Numbered from the stretch's first letter, positions 17,101-28,799 are shown. The stretch is 64,000 bases of DNA from Agromyces salentinus (GCF_009749395.1 NZ_WBIR01000006.1:62001-126000), one strand, 5' to 3'. Made by a program: numbers and translations. The notes: generated by a model from the letters alone, not told the origin.

Positions 17101-20100
17101 CGTCTCACCGGCGCCGATGGTGACGATGTCGTCGTAGACCGTGTCGGGGTCGGCCGCCTCGAGCGTGCAGACGAGCTGCACGTCGAACTCGTCGGGCGCC
17201 CACGCTTCGGCACCCTCACCCGTCACGGCCTTCGTGATCGCGATCGAACCGACCGTGTACGCGTTCGTCACCGCGACGCTCGTCACCGTCGTGCCCTCGG
17301 CGTCGGGCAGCAGCGTGAAGGACGCCTCGGATGCCTCGCCCAGGTCGGTCTCGGCACCGTCCTGCGTGAGGACGATGGAGGTCGCCGCACCGCCCTGGTC
17401 GGTCTCCGTGACGGTGCACTCGGCGCCGGCCGGGAGACCGTTGAAGGTCTGCTCGCCACCGTCGCCCAGCGCGAACGACTCGTCCAGCACGCCGGTGCCC
17501 TGGAACTCGCAGGTCGCGGTGAACGAGTAGACCGTGTCGTAGTCGATCGGCTCGCCGTCCTGGTTCTCGGCCCCGCCGTTGTCGACGTCCTTCACGACGG
17601 TGAAACTCGCGTCGGGGAAGTCGTTGGTGACCGTGATGGTGTCGGGGTCCTCGACGTCGCCGGTCACCGGAATCGGGTTGTCAGCCGTGTTGCTGATCGT
17701 GATGTCGTACGCGCCCTGGCCGTCGGGCTCCTCGGCGTAGCAGTCGGATCCCACGGGGATGCCGTCGAGGGTCTGCGACTGGCCGCCCTCGATCGTGACG
17801 GGCTCCTGGTCGTAGATCACGACCGGCGGGTTGCCATCGCCGCGATCGAGCGTGCAGGTCACGAGGATCGTGAACGTCACGCCCGCGGCGTGGTCGGGAT
17901 TGCCGTCGATCGCCTTCGCCACCACGAGGTCGGCGGCGGCGAATGTGTTCGTCGCCGTGATCTCGAGCGGCTGCGGCTCGTCCTCATCGGAGGCGACGAC
18001 GACCGCCGCATTCTCGAACGAGTCGAGATCGACGCTCGAGGACGTCGCGCCCGCGTCATCCGTCTCCTCCCCCCAGCAGTGCGTGCCGAGCGGCAGCAGC
18101 AGGGGCTCGCCCGTGCCCGGGTCCGTGACCGTGACCGTCTCGCCGCCGATCACCTCGACATCGCCGTCGAAGAGCGGATCGCCGTCCTCCGTGACCGCGC
18201 AGGTCACGTGCACCGTGTACGTGGCCCCGGGAATCCCCGGAATCTCGGATGCATCGCCCTCGACGACCTTCGTCACCGCGATCGTGCCCGCGGTGAACCG
18301 GTTCTCGAACTCGGCGACGCCGACCTGGGCGACGCCGTCGGCCTCGTCGGGGATCGTCACGGTCACGGGTTCCGGCGTGGCATCCGCCCCGCCGTCGTCC
18401 GTCTCGGTGACGACGCATTCGGCGCCGACCGGCAGCCCGGTCACGGCGTCGGAGTCGAGCGGGCCGGCGGTCCCGTCGCCCGTGATCGACAGTTCGCCCT
18501 CGCCGACGGTCTCGCCGGCGTACGTGCAGGTGTAGGCGTACGTGAACGCGACGTCGTCACTGAACCCGACACCCGAGCCGGCGACGGTCTTCTCCACCTG
18601 GAAGCCGCCGACGCGGAAGTCGTTCGTGACGGCCACGGCGATCGGTTCCTCGCCGGCGTCGGTGTCGCCGATCGTGACGGGGTTCGGGCTGAACGTGACC
18701 TCGGTCGCGTCGCCGTCCTCCGGCTCCGTCACCGTGCAGTCGGCGCCGGTCGGCAGGTTGTCGACGCTCCAGGTCTCGCCGTCGGAGATCGTGAACGTGT
18801 CGTCGTAGACGGGGTTCGTCGTCGCCTGGTCCCACGTGCAGACGAGCTGCAGGGTGAAGTCGTCGGGCGCCCACGCGTCGGCGCCCGCCCCGGTCACGTC
18901 CTTCGTGATCTCGAGGCCGCCCACCGTGTAGGCGTTGGTCGCGGTGAGGGCGGTCAGGTGCGTGCCGTCGGCCTCGTCGGGCAGGAGCACGAACTCGACC
19001 GGCGTCGTGACGTCGACCGGATCGCGGTCGACGCCGTCCTCGGTCACGACGACCTGCGACGTGGTCGCGCCCGCGACATCCGTCTCCTCGACCGAGCAGT
19101 CGGCGCCGACGGGCAGCGGACCGAAGTCCACCGTCTCGCCCTCGCCGATGGTGAACTCGCGCTCGTCCTCGGGGATGATCTCCTGGCCGAGCCAGATGCA
19201 GCTCGCCACGAACGTGAACTCGGGGTTGTAGGCGATCTCGTTGCCGTCCTGGTCGACCGCGGTGCTGCGTTCGACCTCCTTCGTGACGCTGAAGCCGCCG
19301 ATCTCGTATGTGTTCGTCACCTGCAGCGTGACGTCCTCGACGGGGTCGGGCGGGAACGGGTGGTGGATGTCGGTGCGGCCGGTCAGGTCACGGGTCGCGA
19401 CGACCTCGCCCGAACGGTCGGCCGTGCCCTCCGGGTCGTACGTGACCGTCGAGCCCTGCGCGAAGAGCTCCTGCACCGTGCAGTCCGAGAAGAGCGGAAG
19501 GTTGGTTCCCGTGCCGACCTCGACGAGCGAACCGTCGGCGGGCACGTCGAGGGGCGAGACGTCGGCACCATCGGTGTCGACGAGGTCGACGGGTTGCTCG
19601 AGCGACTCGCATTGCACGTCGAACTCGTAGGAGTCGGGGAGCGGGAAGGTCCAGGTGTCGGGTGCGACCTGTTCCTTCTGCAGCTGCACCTGGCCGGTGG
19701 GGACGGCGACGCCGGCGCGAACCGGCTCGACCGGGCCCTGGTAGATCGGGGTGCCCTGGAACGTCGCACGCGAGCCTGCGGCGACGGTGTTCCACGCGAC
19801 CGGCAGTCCGTCGTCGTAGGCATCGGGCACGACCGCCGGCGTCTGCGTCTCGTACGTCACCGAGCCGGTGATTCCCGGCGGCAGTCCGGTTCCCGCAGGG
19901 TAGCTGAACACGAGCTTGAGCGCTCGTGCGGTTGCCAGCTCCGCCGCCGGCGTCGAGTCGTCGTAGGCGATCCATTGCCTCGTCGACACGTCCGCGAAGC
20001 AGGGATCGGAGTCGGGGACCGGCACTCCGAGGGTGCTGTACTGGATGTCGGTGGCGTTGCACGCCTGGTTCGGCACGCTGGCCATGTAGTACGCCTCAGC

Positions 20101-23100
20101 CGTGCCTGCGGCGGGAACCGAGAGGTTGCCGATGAAGATCGGCGCCCACTCCGATCCGCGCTGCGAGCCCACGACGACGCCGGTGTCGCCGACGGCCGGC
20201 AGCACGTCGATGCCGGCGATGCGGTCGGCCGGCACGTTGCCGCGGTTGGTGAAGCTGATGCGCCACGTCTCCACGCCGCCGGGGCGCGTGATCGGCACGC
20301 ACTGGTTCACGTAGTACCCGCCGCCCGCATTGGGTGCCGCACAGGCGGCCGCCGACGGGTTCGCCGCCGTGTTCAGGACGCCGAGGTCGTCGTAGTTCGG
20401 GTCGGCCGGGTCGACGCCCGGCACGCCGGCGGCGTTGCCCTTGACCGCCTTGACGATGCTGATGGGTGCGGCTGCGGCCGGTGTCACGGTGGTGTCAGCG
20501 GCACAGTCGGCGACATCCTCGGTGTCCGGCGTCGGCACGTTGTTCGAGGAGTGCGCGCACGTCTCGAAGTCGCGGTCGCTGGTGGCCGAGATCGTGTTGC
20601 CCACCGGCGTTCCCGGCGCGAGGCCTGGACGGAAGATCAGGTTCGCATCGATGACGAGCACGTCGCCGGGGTTGAACACGAAGCCGTCGGGCACCGTGAT
20701 CGTGACTAGGCCGGTGGCCTCGTCGAGCTCGCCGGTGAACCCGTCGGTCGGCAGCGACGCCCCCGACGAGTCGGTCAGGGTGAACTCGAAGACCTCGTCG
20801 GCGTCGGGGTCGGCCACCAGCAAGGAGCCGGATGCGTCCGTCGCGACCTGGTCGGTCAGCTCGAGGCCCGTCATCGCCCAGGCGCCGGTGTTCGTGATGG
20901 TCATCGAATAGGGGATCGTCGACGCCGGCGGGAACTGCTGCGCGAGCGAACCGCCCGACCCGTTGCCGGGTGACTTCACGACGCTGATCGCATTCACGCG
21001 GTGCTGCAGGATCGTGGTGTCCGACGCGATCGCGTCGGCCTCCCAGGTCACGCCGTCGGGCGTCTCCCACGATCCCGTGCCGTGCACGTCGACGTCGTCG
21101 GTCGTCGTGCCCTGCACGGTCTCGCCGGGTGCGGTCGCAAGTCCCGGGAGTGTCGAGGGCACCGGGTAGCTGTCGATCACGCCGTCGGGTCCGTAGTGCA
21201 GGTTCTCCAGCCGATCGGCGAGGAACCTGACCGACACGATCGGGTTCCGCGGCGACTCCCAGTTCGTCTCGTCGGCATCCTTGCGGATGTCGAAGCGCAG
21301 GCCTCGCACGTCGCCGGCGGCCACCCCGTCGGGGAGCACGGGCGTGACGACGTTGGAGACGGCGTCCTGCCAGTCTCCGACGACCCAGCAGTCGGTGAGG
21401 TCGGTGTCGCCCGCACAGGTCTGGACGAGCGGTGCACCGGCGCCCGCGGCGGAGTATTCGACGCCCACGAGGGCGGACACGCGCAACTGGCCGATGCCGG
21501 CGGGAAGGGTCGTCGCCGGGAACGACGCGAACTCGAACGCGTTCCAGAACGTCGGGGTGTCGTCGGTCAACGTGAGGACCGTCGTGCGCACGTTGCCCGT
21601 CGGCTGTCCGCCGATCGTCACCGTGTACCCGTCGGGCGACTCGTCCTCGTACCGCGACGGCGGGTCGATCGACTTGCCCGCATTGACGCCGTACGTGGCG
21701 TCGGCGAAGGTCAGCGAATCGTCGTCCGTGGCGTACGCCTCGTCGATCTCGGGATCGCCGCCGGGACGGGTCGCGGTCGAGGATGCCACGTTGGTGACCG
21801 TGTCCGCGGTCGTCGGCCGAACGCCGGGCTGGCCGCGCAGGAACTCGCGCAGCTGGAACGTGAGCACGACCGACGTCGTCTCCTCGGACTGGATCGAGAC
21901 GCCGTCGGGGTCGGTGTGCACGACGCTGAACCCGATGACGTCCGCCAGGTCGGTCGGGCTCAGCGCGAGGGCCTCCTCGATCGTGAAGTCCTCGGTGCCA
22001 CCGCCCTCGCGCGTGAGCGTGACCGTCGAGACCGTTGCGGCCTCCGGGACGCTGATGAGGTCGATGCCGTAGAGGTTGAGGTAGTCGTACGTCGTCGTGG
22101 TCGCGGGCGTCGGGGCGGGATCGTCGAGGCGGAGCTCTCCGATGTTCGCCTCCGTCTGGTTGACGGCCGTCATCGTCGAGGACACGAGCGGGTAGTCGGC
22201 CTGGTCGGCGGTGTCGGGCGGCACGGGCAGGCTGTCCTGGTCGAAGGCCTTCGAGACCGAGGTGTTGATGACGGTGTCGAGGATCGTGATGTCGTCGGAA
22301 TCGTCGTGCGTGACCGGCTGGGGACCCTCGCCCTCGGCCCGCGCCGTGTTGGTCACGACGCCGGCGAGGCCGGAGTTGTAGGTGTCGTCGTGGAGCGTGC
22401 CGACGACGGGCCCACCGCTGCGCTTCTCATCGCGGAGTTGGAAGGTCAGGTCGAGGTTGCGTTCGAAGTCGTAGGATGCCGCGACTCCCGACCCGGCGGC
22501 CGGCCCGCCGCCGCCGCGGTTCGACCCCTCGACGTAGGTCAGGCGCACGCCGAGCGTGGACTCCTGCTCGGCGTCACTGAGCTCGTACCCGGGGAAGCCG
22601 CCATCGCAGTCGGTTCCCGTGGTGTCCACGGCGCCGCACGCGGCGGCCGTGATGTCGACCCAGGCATCGGCGGTGTCGTCGAAGAGCTCGACGGTCGCGA
22701 TGCGGTCGTACTGCATCTCGGGGTCGAGGGCCCCGTCGATCGGTTCGATGACCGCGAGGTTCCACGCGTCGAAGGCAGATGCCGCGATGTTCGAGAAGTC
22801 TTCGCCGGCACTCGGGTCGTCCGTGATCGCGACCGAGTCGAAGGGAAGGCCCTCGGTCGCCCACGAGATGCGGGCACTGCGCTGATCGCCGCTGAAGGCG
22901 TTGACGTTCTCGTCGAGCCACTGCTTCTCGAGCAGGTCGACCCCCTCGTCGGGGTCGAGCGGGTTCACGTCGACCTGGTCGCCGTCGGTGGCGGTGTTGT
23001 CTTCGGGCGACGTGTCGTCGGGGTTCATGACCGTCGACGACGCCGTGTTCTCGGCCACGAGCGGGTCCGCGGCCACTGCGGCGTCGTGCACGCTGCCCGA

Positions 23101-25164
23101 TCCGTCGCGGAGCTGGTCGCGGGTCGCCACCGAGATGCGGGGCGCGACCTGGAAGCCCGGAGGCAGCGTCTCGCCGGGCTTCGGCGTGTAGACGAAGCGG
23201 ATGCCCTGGATGTCGTCCTGCAGGTCGGCCGGCACGTTCGTGTTGAACGTGGCCGGTCCCTCGATGAGCTCGGCGCCCGGGAGCGTCACCCATTCCTCGC
23301 CGTCCCAGTACTCCACGGTGAGGTTCGCGTCGGCCGGGACGCCGGCGCTGATCTGGCGGAGGTCGAACACGTTCCAGAAGGTGCTCGGCGGGTCGCCGGG
23401 CTGCGGGTCGGCGGGGTCGCTGATCACGAGTTGGTCGGCGCCGACGGTCGAGGCGTTCTCGCCCTGGTCGTTCACGGAGGCGAGGAACGTCACGTCCGTC
23501 GTGCTTCCGGGCACGTCCCAGACCTCGTCGCGCACGATGTCCTTGTCGATGACCGTCGACACGCGAGCGGGCTGCCTGGTGATGTCCGCGGCATCCTCGT
23601 CGGTGCCGGTCTGGCCCGTGGAGTCCGTGACCGTGGAGGTCGTGTCGTTCGTGCTGACGATGTCGGCCTGGCCGTCGACGCTCTGCGCCGTGACGTCGAA
23701 CGGGATCTGCGCCGACGCGTTCGGCAGGATCGGTCCGGTGAACGTCACCGAGAAGCCGACGACGTCGCCGGTCGGATCGGGCAGCGTGTCGGGCGTGGTG
23801 GTGTCGAGCGTCTCGGTCGTGCCGTCGGCGTAGGTGTAGGTGATGGACGCACCCGTGGCGTTCTGCGGCCATGTGATGTCGCCGAAGCCGTCGAAGGTGA
23901 GCCCCTGGTCGGCGAGGTTCGGCGAGCTTGTGGTGGGTTCGTCGATGGTCATCGAGGTGACGGGCCGCGGGCCGTTCGCCGACTCGATCGTGGCCGTCGT
24001 CGAGTCTCCGGCGAGCAGCACGGGATCGGCGAACGACTTCTCGATGTCGACGGCCGGGCCGGTGTTGCTGATGACGACATCGCCGTCGGCCGTGTTCGGG
24101 TCGGTCGTGACGTCGTCGACGACGACGTTCGAGGACGCCGTGTTCGGCACGTCGACCGACTCGCCGAGGGGGATGTCGAGCACGGTGTCGTTCGTCTCGG
24201 CCGAGATGCCGATCGTCCCGTTCTCGCCCGGCGGGATCGGATCGCCCGTGCTGGACGTGAAGGTGAACCGGAGCCCCTTCACGTCGGATGCCGGGTCGAC
24301 GCCGGGGATGTCGGTGAAGTCGGTCGGGATCGGGCCCGTGGGGTAGGCCACCACCCAGTTGCCGTCGGCGTCCCGGTATTCGATCTGCACCTGGTCGGCC
24401 CCCGGCGGCGGCGTGATCGAGGTGATGCCCGTGAAGTCGAGGTAGCCATCGAACGGACTCGCGACCCCTTCGGCCGGGTCCTGCACGACGACCGCGTCGA
24501 CGGACTGGTTGGACGCGTTGCCGCCGCCGATCGTGTAGTCGACCGGCTGGCCCGGGAGCGAGGGAACGCTCTGCCCGTCGGCCACGTGGTCGTCGACCGT
24601 CTTCACGACGGTCGAGTCGAGAAGCGACGGGATGTCGAGCTCGACCGGCACCGTCGCGTCCTTGGGGAGGGCGTTCTCGGCTGAGGCCGTCGCGGTGTTG
24701 ACGATCTCGCCGTCGTAGTCGGCGCTGGCGTCGGCGGGCACCTGCACGAAGACGGTGATGCTCACCTGCTGGCCGGTCGCGAGGCCGGTGCCCGCCGTGC
24801 CGGTCTCGGTGAAGTCCACCGTGAAGTCGGTGTCGCCGGTCGTGACGGTGGCGTCGCTGCCGGCGGACACCACGACCGGGTTCGGCACACTCGGGTCGAA
24901 CACGAGCGGCGCTGGCAGGGCGTCGGTCACCTGGGCGCCGACGCAGATGTCGACGATGGGACTGTTGCACGTCAGGGTGATCGTGTAGCTGAACTGCTCG
25001 CCCGCCGCGTAGGGCGACGTGTCGGGCGGCGTCACGACCTTCGTGAACGTCGTGAACTCCGCGTCATCCGGAGCGGCGGACGCCGACAGCGCCCCGGGCG
25101 TCACGAGCGCCCCCGTCAAGATGATCGCGCCGATTCCGGCGAGTACGCGTCGAACGACCGACAT
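14140..25164 (-). CDS. Giant multidomain surface protein (DUF11-like and DUF5979 repeats)
   Basis: A 3674-residue secreted protein. A signal peptide (residues 1-30) ends at ASA. It is followed by about nine DUF11-like immunoglobulin-type domains (to about residue 1820), each with a (V/I)xKSxD-like opening and an NTA(S/T) strand. Residues 1835-3636 are sixteen DUF5979-like domains of 100-125 residues; the last fifteen form three copies of a five-domain block. Each DUF5979-like unit carries two cysteines. The C-terminus has PPVTG at 3637-3641, a 20-residue hydrophobic helix and RRRRQA, the layout of a sortase signal with a variant motif. It is probably a cell-wall-linked stalk or adhesin. The ATG follows GGGGGAAGAG. 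It is monocistronic, with strong hairpins on both sides. No sortase gene is in the window. Confidence 0.9.
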   Translation of the reverse strand: MSVVRRVLAGIGAIILTGALVTPGALSASAAPDDAEFTTFTKVVTPPDTSPYAAGEQFSYTITLTCNSPIVDICVGAQVTDALPAPLVFDPSVPNPVVVSAGSDATVTTGDTDFTVDFTETGTAGTGLATGQQVSITVFVQVPADASADYDGEIVNTATASAENALPKDATVPVELDIPSLLDSTVVKTVDDHVADGQSVPSLPGQPVDYTIGGGNASNQSVDAVVVQDPAEGVASPFDGYLDFTGITSITPPPGADQVQIEYRDADGNWVVAYPTGPIPTDFTDIPGVDPASDVKGLRFTFTSSTGDPIPPGENGTIGISAETNDTVLDIPLGESVDVPNTASSNVVVDDVTTDPNTADGDVVISNTGPAVDIEKSFADPVLLAGDSTTATIESANGPRPVTSMTIDEPTTSSPNLADQGLTFDGFGDITWPQNATGASITYTYADGTTETLDTTTPDTLPDPTGDVVGFSVTFTGPILPNASAQIPFDVTAQSVDGQADIVSTNDTTSTVTDSTGQTGTDEDAADITRQPARVSTVIDKDIVRDEVWDVPGSTTDVTFLASVNDQGENASTVGADQLVISDPADPQPGDPPSTFWNVFDLRQISAGVPADANLTVEYWDGEEWVTLPGAELIEGPATFNTNVPADLQDDIQGIRFVYTPKPGETLPPGFQVAPRISVATRDQLRDGSGSVHDAAVAADPLVAENTASSTVMNPDDTSPEDNTATDGDQVDVNPLDPDEGVDLLEKQWLDENVNAFSGDQRSARISWATEGLPFDSVAITDDPSAGEDFSNIAASAFDAWNLAVIEPIDGALDPEMQYDRIATVELFDDTADAWVDITAAACGAVDTTGTDCDGGFPGYELSDAEQESTLGVRLTYVEGSNRGGGGPAAGSGVAASYDFERNLDLTFQLRDEKRSGGPVVGTLHDDTYNSGLAGVVTNTARAEGEGPQPVTHDDSDDITILDTVINTSVSKAFDQDSLPVPPDTADQADYPLVSSTMTAVNQTEANIGELRLDDPAPTPATTTTYDYLNLYGIDLISVPEAATVSTVTLTREGGGTEDFTIEEALALSPTDLADVIGFSVVHTDPDGVSIQSEETTSVVLTFQLREFLRGQPGVRPTTADTVTNVASSTATRPGGDPEIDEAYATDDDSLTFADATYGVNAGKSIDPPSRYEDESPDGYTVTIGGQPTGNVRTTVLTLTDDTPTFWNAFEFASFPATTLPAGIGQLRVSALVGVEYSAAGAGAPLVQTCAGDTDLTDCWVVGDWQDAVSNVVTPVLPDGVAAGDVRGLRFDIRKDADETNWESPRNPIVSVRFLADRLENLHYGPDGVIDSYPVPSTLPGLATAPGETVQGTTTDDVDVHGTGSWETPDGVTWEADAIASDTTILQHRVNAISVVKSPGNGSGGSLAQQFPPASTIPYSMTITNTGAWAMTGLELTDQVATDASGSLLVADPDADEVFEFTLTDSSGASLPTDGFTGELDEATGLVTITVPDGFVFNPGDVLVIDANLIFRPGLAPGTPVGNTISATSDRDFETCAHSSNNVPTPDTEDVADCAADTTVTPAAAAPISIVKAVKGNAAGVPGVDPADPNYDDLGVLNTAANPSAAACAAPNAGGGYYVNQCVPITRPGGVETWRISFTNRGNVPADRIAGIDVLPAVGDTGVVVGSQRGSEWAPIFIGNLSVPAAGTAEAYYMASVPNQACNATDIQYSTLGVPVPDSDPCFADVSTRQWIAYDDSTPAAELATARALKLVFSYPAGTGLPPGITGSVTYETQTPAVVPDAYDDGLPVAWNTVAAGSRATFQGTPIYQGPVEPVRAGVAVPTGQVQLQKEQVAPDTWTFPLPDSYEFDVQCESLEQPVDLVDTDGADVSPLDVPADGSLVEVGTGTNLPLFSDCTVQELFAQGSTVTYDPEGTADRSGEVVATRDLTGRTDIHHPFPPDPVEDVTLQVTNTYEIGGFSVTKEVERSTAVDQDGNEIAYNPEFTFVASCIWLGQEIIPEDEREFTIGEGETVDFGPLPVGADCSVEETDVAGATTSQVVVTEDGVDRDPVDVTTPVEFVLLPDEADGTHLTALTATNAYTVGGLEITKDVTGAGADAWAPDDFTLQLVCTWDQATTNPVYDDTFTISDGETWSVDNLPTGADCTVTEPEDGDATEVTFSPNPVTIGDTDAGEEPIAVAVTNDFRVGGFQVEKTVAGSGVGFSDDVAFTYAYTCTYAGETVGEGELSITGDGTAGPLDSDAVTGLPVGAECVVTETDDGGADATPEPVTVTIPDEADGVAQVGVAEFENRFTAGTIAVTKVVEGDASEIPGIPGATYTVHVTCAVTEDGDPLFDGDVEVIGGETVTVTDPGTGEPLLLPLGTHCWGEETDDAGATSSSVDLDSFENAAVVVASDEDEPQPLEITATNTFAAADLVVAKAIDGNPDHAAGVTFTILVTCTLDRGDGNPPVVIYDQEPVTIEGGQSQTLDGIPVGSDCYAEEPDGQGAYDITISNTADNPIPVTGDVEDPDTITVTNDFPDASFTVVKDVDNGGAENQDGEPIDYDTVYSFTATCEFQGTGVLDESFALGDGGEQTFNGLPAGAECTVTETDQGGAATSIVLTQDGAETDLGEASEASFTLLPDAEGTTVTSVAVTNAYTVGSIAITKAVTGEGAEAWAPDEFDVQLVCTLEAADPDTVYDDIVTIGAGETVTVGDLPTGADCTVTEPDTAGATEVTIDPESVTVGVVGDEGDPVAVTVTNDFRVGGFQIQKNITGPGTEFTDGVDFVYGYTCTYLGAVVGEGELTITGDGTAGPLLSEEVTGLPVGSSCAVTETDDGGADATPDPVTVVIPDVDEQGAPQVVDVDFVNPFSAGTIAVSKVVEGAASEIPEIAGATYTVQVTCSFTAEGDPVFEGDVEVVGGETTTVLDAATGEPLLLPLGTHCWGVETDAAGATSSSVDFDSFENAVIVVASEEEAPQALVLTATNTFEYGELVVAKALDGNPDHAEGVTFEILVTCTFDRGDGNEPIVIYDQEPVTIEGGQSETLTDIPVGSECYAEEPDGQGAYEITISNTADNPIPVTGDVEEPVAITVTNEFPDASFIVAKDVDNGGAENAGGDPIAYDTVFSFTATCEFEGETVLDEAFDLADGEEQTYDTLPAGSECTVTETDQGGASTSIVIEQGGTETDLGEASEAVFTLLPDIEGVIVTTVAVTNTFTVGTVEITKAVTGTGADAWGGTFGDFEVELVCTLEGADPDVVYSDTRTLTKDAPGDVWLVENLPTGADCTVAELDDGEATESTVTPSEFVIGDDTTEDPVAVTVENEFRTGGLNVLKAVTGPGVPEFSNGPFLFQVECTYDGQSVVDQELVVVGDGTEGPFTSETIGGIPVGSVCVVTETFDADADTTPPPVTVTIEDQATEGVETVVTAVFLNVFSLGTIDLTKEVDGSAADESYVQDATFTVQVTCQLDVFGTIVTVFSGPVEVGADETVPVLREDGDPLKLPYQTHCFGEETDAAGATESTIDFDSYDNAAVVDVEDEPQTLELTATNTFEEGTVDLEKTVSGAVDQAAGKTFMLAVTCTFDRGEGNDPYVAFDAESVPIAAGETVTLTDLPIGTECWAEETDAGGAIGVTVSATEDTPVVVGLDETATITVDNEFAAAPPVTGVDGAAVWAWIGYGALLIAFGAGMVLLARRRRQA
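14257..15933 (-). repeat. Five-domain block, copy 3 (residues 3078-3636)
   Basis: 559 residues: five DUF5979-like units opening SFIVAKDVDN, TVEITKAVTG, GLNVLKAVTG, TIDLTKEVDG and TVDLEKTVSG. It is the most diverged copy in its last three units and leads directly into the anchor. Confidence 0.85.
15934..17607 (-). repeat. Five-domain block, copy 2 (residues 2520-3077)
   Basis: 558 residues: units opening SFTVVKDVDN, SIAITKAVTG, GFQIQKNITG, TIAVSKVVEG and ELVVAKALDG. The unit order is the same as in copies 1 and 3. Confidence 0.85.
17608..19296 (-). repeat. Five-domain block, copy 1 (residues 1957-2519)
   Basis: 563 residues: units opening GFSVTKEVER, GLEITKDVTG, GFQVEKTVAG, TIAVTKVVEG and DLVVAKAIDG. 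Units 2-5 are closest to the matching units of copy 2. Confidence 0.85.
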
Positions 25165-25232
25165 CTCTTCCCCCAGCCCCCACGGCCGAAGGCCGCCGCG
25201 GGCGCGCGGTAGGTGAGACGCCCACGCGTTCG

Positions 25233-25238
25233 ACCCTA
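25233..25238 (-). promoter_or_regulatory. Possible -10 box TAGGGT of the giant surface protein gene
   Basis: TAGGGT on the minus strand lies about 70 nt before the ATG at 25164. This would give a leader of about 60 nt that contains the GGGGGAAGAG ribosome site. No clear -35 is visible. Confidence 0.3.
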
Positions 25239-25302
25239 CCGAGGAGGAGGGACCGGATGGAAGGGTCGGACGAAGGCCGGGCCAGGCCGGGATTCATCGA
25301 TA

Positions 25303-25340
25303 CCGCTCGTCTCGCGCGTGTTCACGCGGGAGACGAGCGG
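25303..25340. terminator. Hairpin terminator downstream of purA
   Basis: Two 18-nt arms (25303-25320 and 25323-25340, CCGCTCGTCTC...) pair with one mismatch around a 2-nt spacer. It lies between the purA stop (25375) and the giant gene, and should insulate the latter from purA transcription. Confidence 0.6.
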
Positions 25341-25374
25341 AAAAGGCGGATCGCGTCCGGTCGCCGAATGGGGT

Positions 25375-26661
25375 TCAGCCGAGCAGGTCGTGCAGCTGCA
25401 CGATCTCCTCGCGGCCGGGGCCGACGCCGATCGCCGAGATGCGCGAGCCGCTCATCGCCTCGAGCTCGCGCACGTACGTCTGCGCGTTGGCCGGCAACTC
25501 CTCGAAGGAGCGGGCGCCGGAGATGTCCTCGGTCCAGCCGGGGAACTCCTCGTACACGGGGGTGGCGTGGTGGAAGTCGGACTGCGACACCGGCACCTCG
25601 TCGAAGCGCTGCCCGTCGACCTCGTACGCGACGGCGACGGGGATGCGCTCGATGCCGGTGAGCACGTCGAGCTTGGTCAGCACGAAGTCGGTGACGCCGT
25701 TGATGCGGGCCGAGTAACGGGCGATCGGGGCGTCGTACCAGCCGGTGCGCCGGCGGCGGCCGGTGGTCGTGCCGTACTCGTGCCCCTTGTCGCTCAGGAA
25801 CTCGCCCCACTCGTCGAACAGCTCGGTCGGGAACGGGCCGGCGCCGACTCGCGTCGTGTACGCCTTGACGACCGCGATGACCCGGTCGATGCGGTTCGGG
25901 GCGATGCCCGACCCGGTGACCGCGCCGCCGCTCGTCGCGTTGGACGAGGTCACGAACGGGTAGGTGCCGTGGTCGACGTCGAGCATGGTCGCCTGGCCGC
26001 CCTCGAAGAGCACGGTCTCGTCGCGGTCGAGCGCCTGGTGCAGCAGCAGCGCCGTGTCGGTGACCATCGGCCGCAGCCGCTCGACGTAGCCGAGCAGGTC
26101 GTCGACGATCTCGTCGACGGCGATCGCACGTCGGTTGTAGACCTTGACCAGCAGGTGGTTCTTCTGGTCGAGGGCGCCCTCGACCTTCTGGCGCAGGATG
26201 TTCTCGTCGAAGAGGTCCTGCATGCGCAGGCCGACCCGGTTGATCTTGTCGGCGTACGCCGGGCCGATGCCGCGACCGGTCGTGCCGATCTGGCGCTTGC
26301 CGAGGAAGCGCTCGGTGACCTTGTCGAGCGTGCGGTGGTACTGCGTGATGAGGTGCGCGTTCGCGGAGACGCGGAGCCTGGAGACGTCCACGCCACGGCT
26401 GGAGAGCGCCTCGAGCTCTTCGAAGAGCACCTCGACGTCGACGACCACGCCGTTGCCGATGACCGGAGTGACCCCAGGGGTCAGGATGCCGGAGGGCAGC
26501 AGGTGCAGCGCGTACTTCTCGCTGCCGACGACCACGGTGTGCCCGGCGTTGTTGCCGCCGTTGAACTTGACGACGTAGTCGAGACGCGGACCGAGCAGGT
26601 CGGTCGCCTTGCCCTTCCCCTCGTCGCCCCACTGTGCACCGATCAGGACGGCTGCGGGCAT
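25375..26661 (-). CDS. purA: Adenylosuccinate synthetase
   Basis: A 428-residue enzyme of standard length that joins IMP and aspartate using GTP, the first committed step to AMP. The phosphate-binding GDEGKGK is at residues 12-18. The NNAGHTVV substrate segment follows near residue 38, with [12 protein letters not shown] mid-protein. The C-terminus ends in [18 protein letters not shown]. The ATG at 26661 has a GGAGAGG ribosome site and lies 1 bp after the DUF3151 stop, so the two genes are co-transcribed. This pairing is common in actinobacteria. Confidence 0.95.
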   Translation of the reverse strand: MPAAVLIGAQWGDEGKGKATDLLGPRLDYVVKFNGGNNAGHTVVVGSEKYALHLLPSGILTPGVTPVIGNGVVVDVEVLFEELEALSSRGVDVSRLRVSANAHLITQYHRTLDKVTERFLGKRQIGTTGRGIGPAYADKINRVGLRMQDLFDENILRQKVEGALDQKNHLLVKVYNRRAIAVDEIVDDLLGYVERLRPMVTDTALLLHQALDRDETVLFEGGQATMLDVDHGTYPFVTSSNATSGGAVTGSGIAPNRIDRVIAVVKAYTTRVGAGPFPTELFDEWGEFLSDKGHEYGTTTGRRRRTGWYDAPIARYSARINGVTDFVLTKLDVLTGIERIPVAVAYEVDGQRFDEVPVSQSDFHHATPVYEEFPGWTEDISGARSFEELPANAQTYVRELEAMSGSRISAIGVGPGREEIVQLHDLLG

Positions 26662-26662
26662 G

Positions 26663-28799
<2,137 letters not shown>

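Noticed and set aside
16216..24684. Very long open frames on the plus strand opposite the giant surface protein (1497 and 1227 codons)
   Set aside because: They are antisense shadows of a GC-rich gene with strong third-position bias. Their translations are Arg/Gly/Asp/Val-rich with no domain, whereas the minus-strand frame has a signal peptide, repeats and an anchor.
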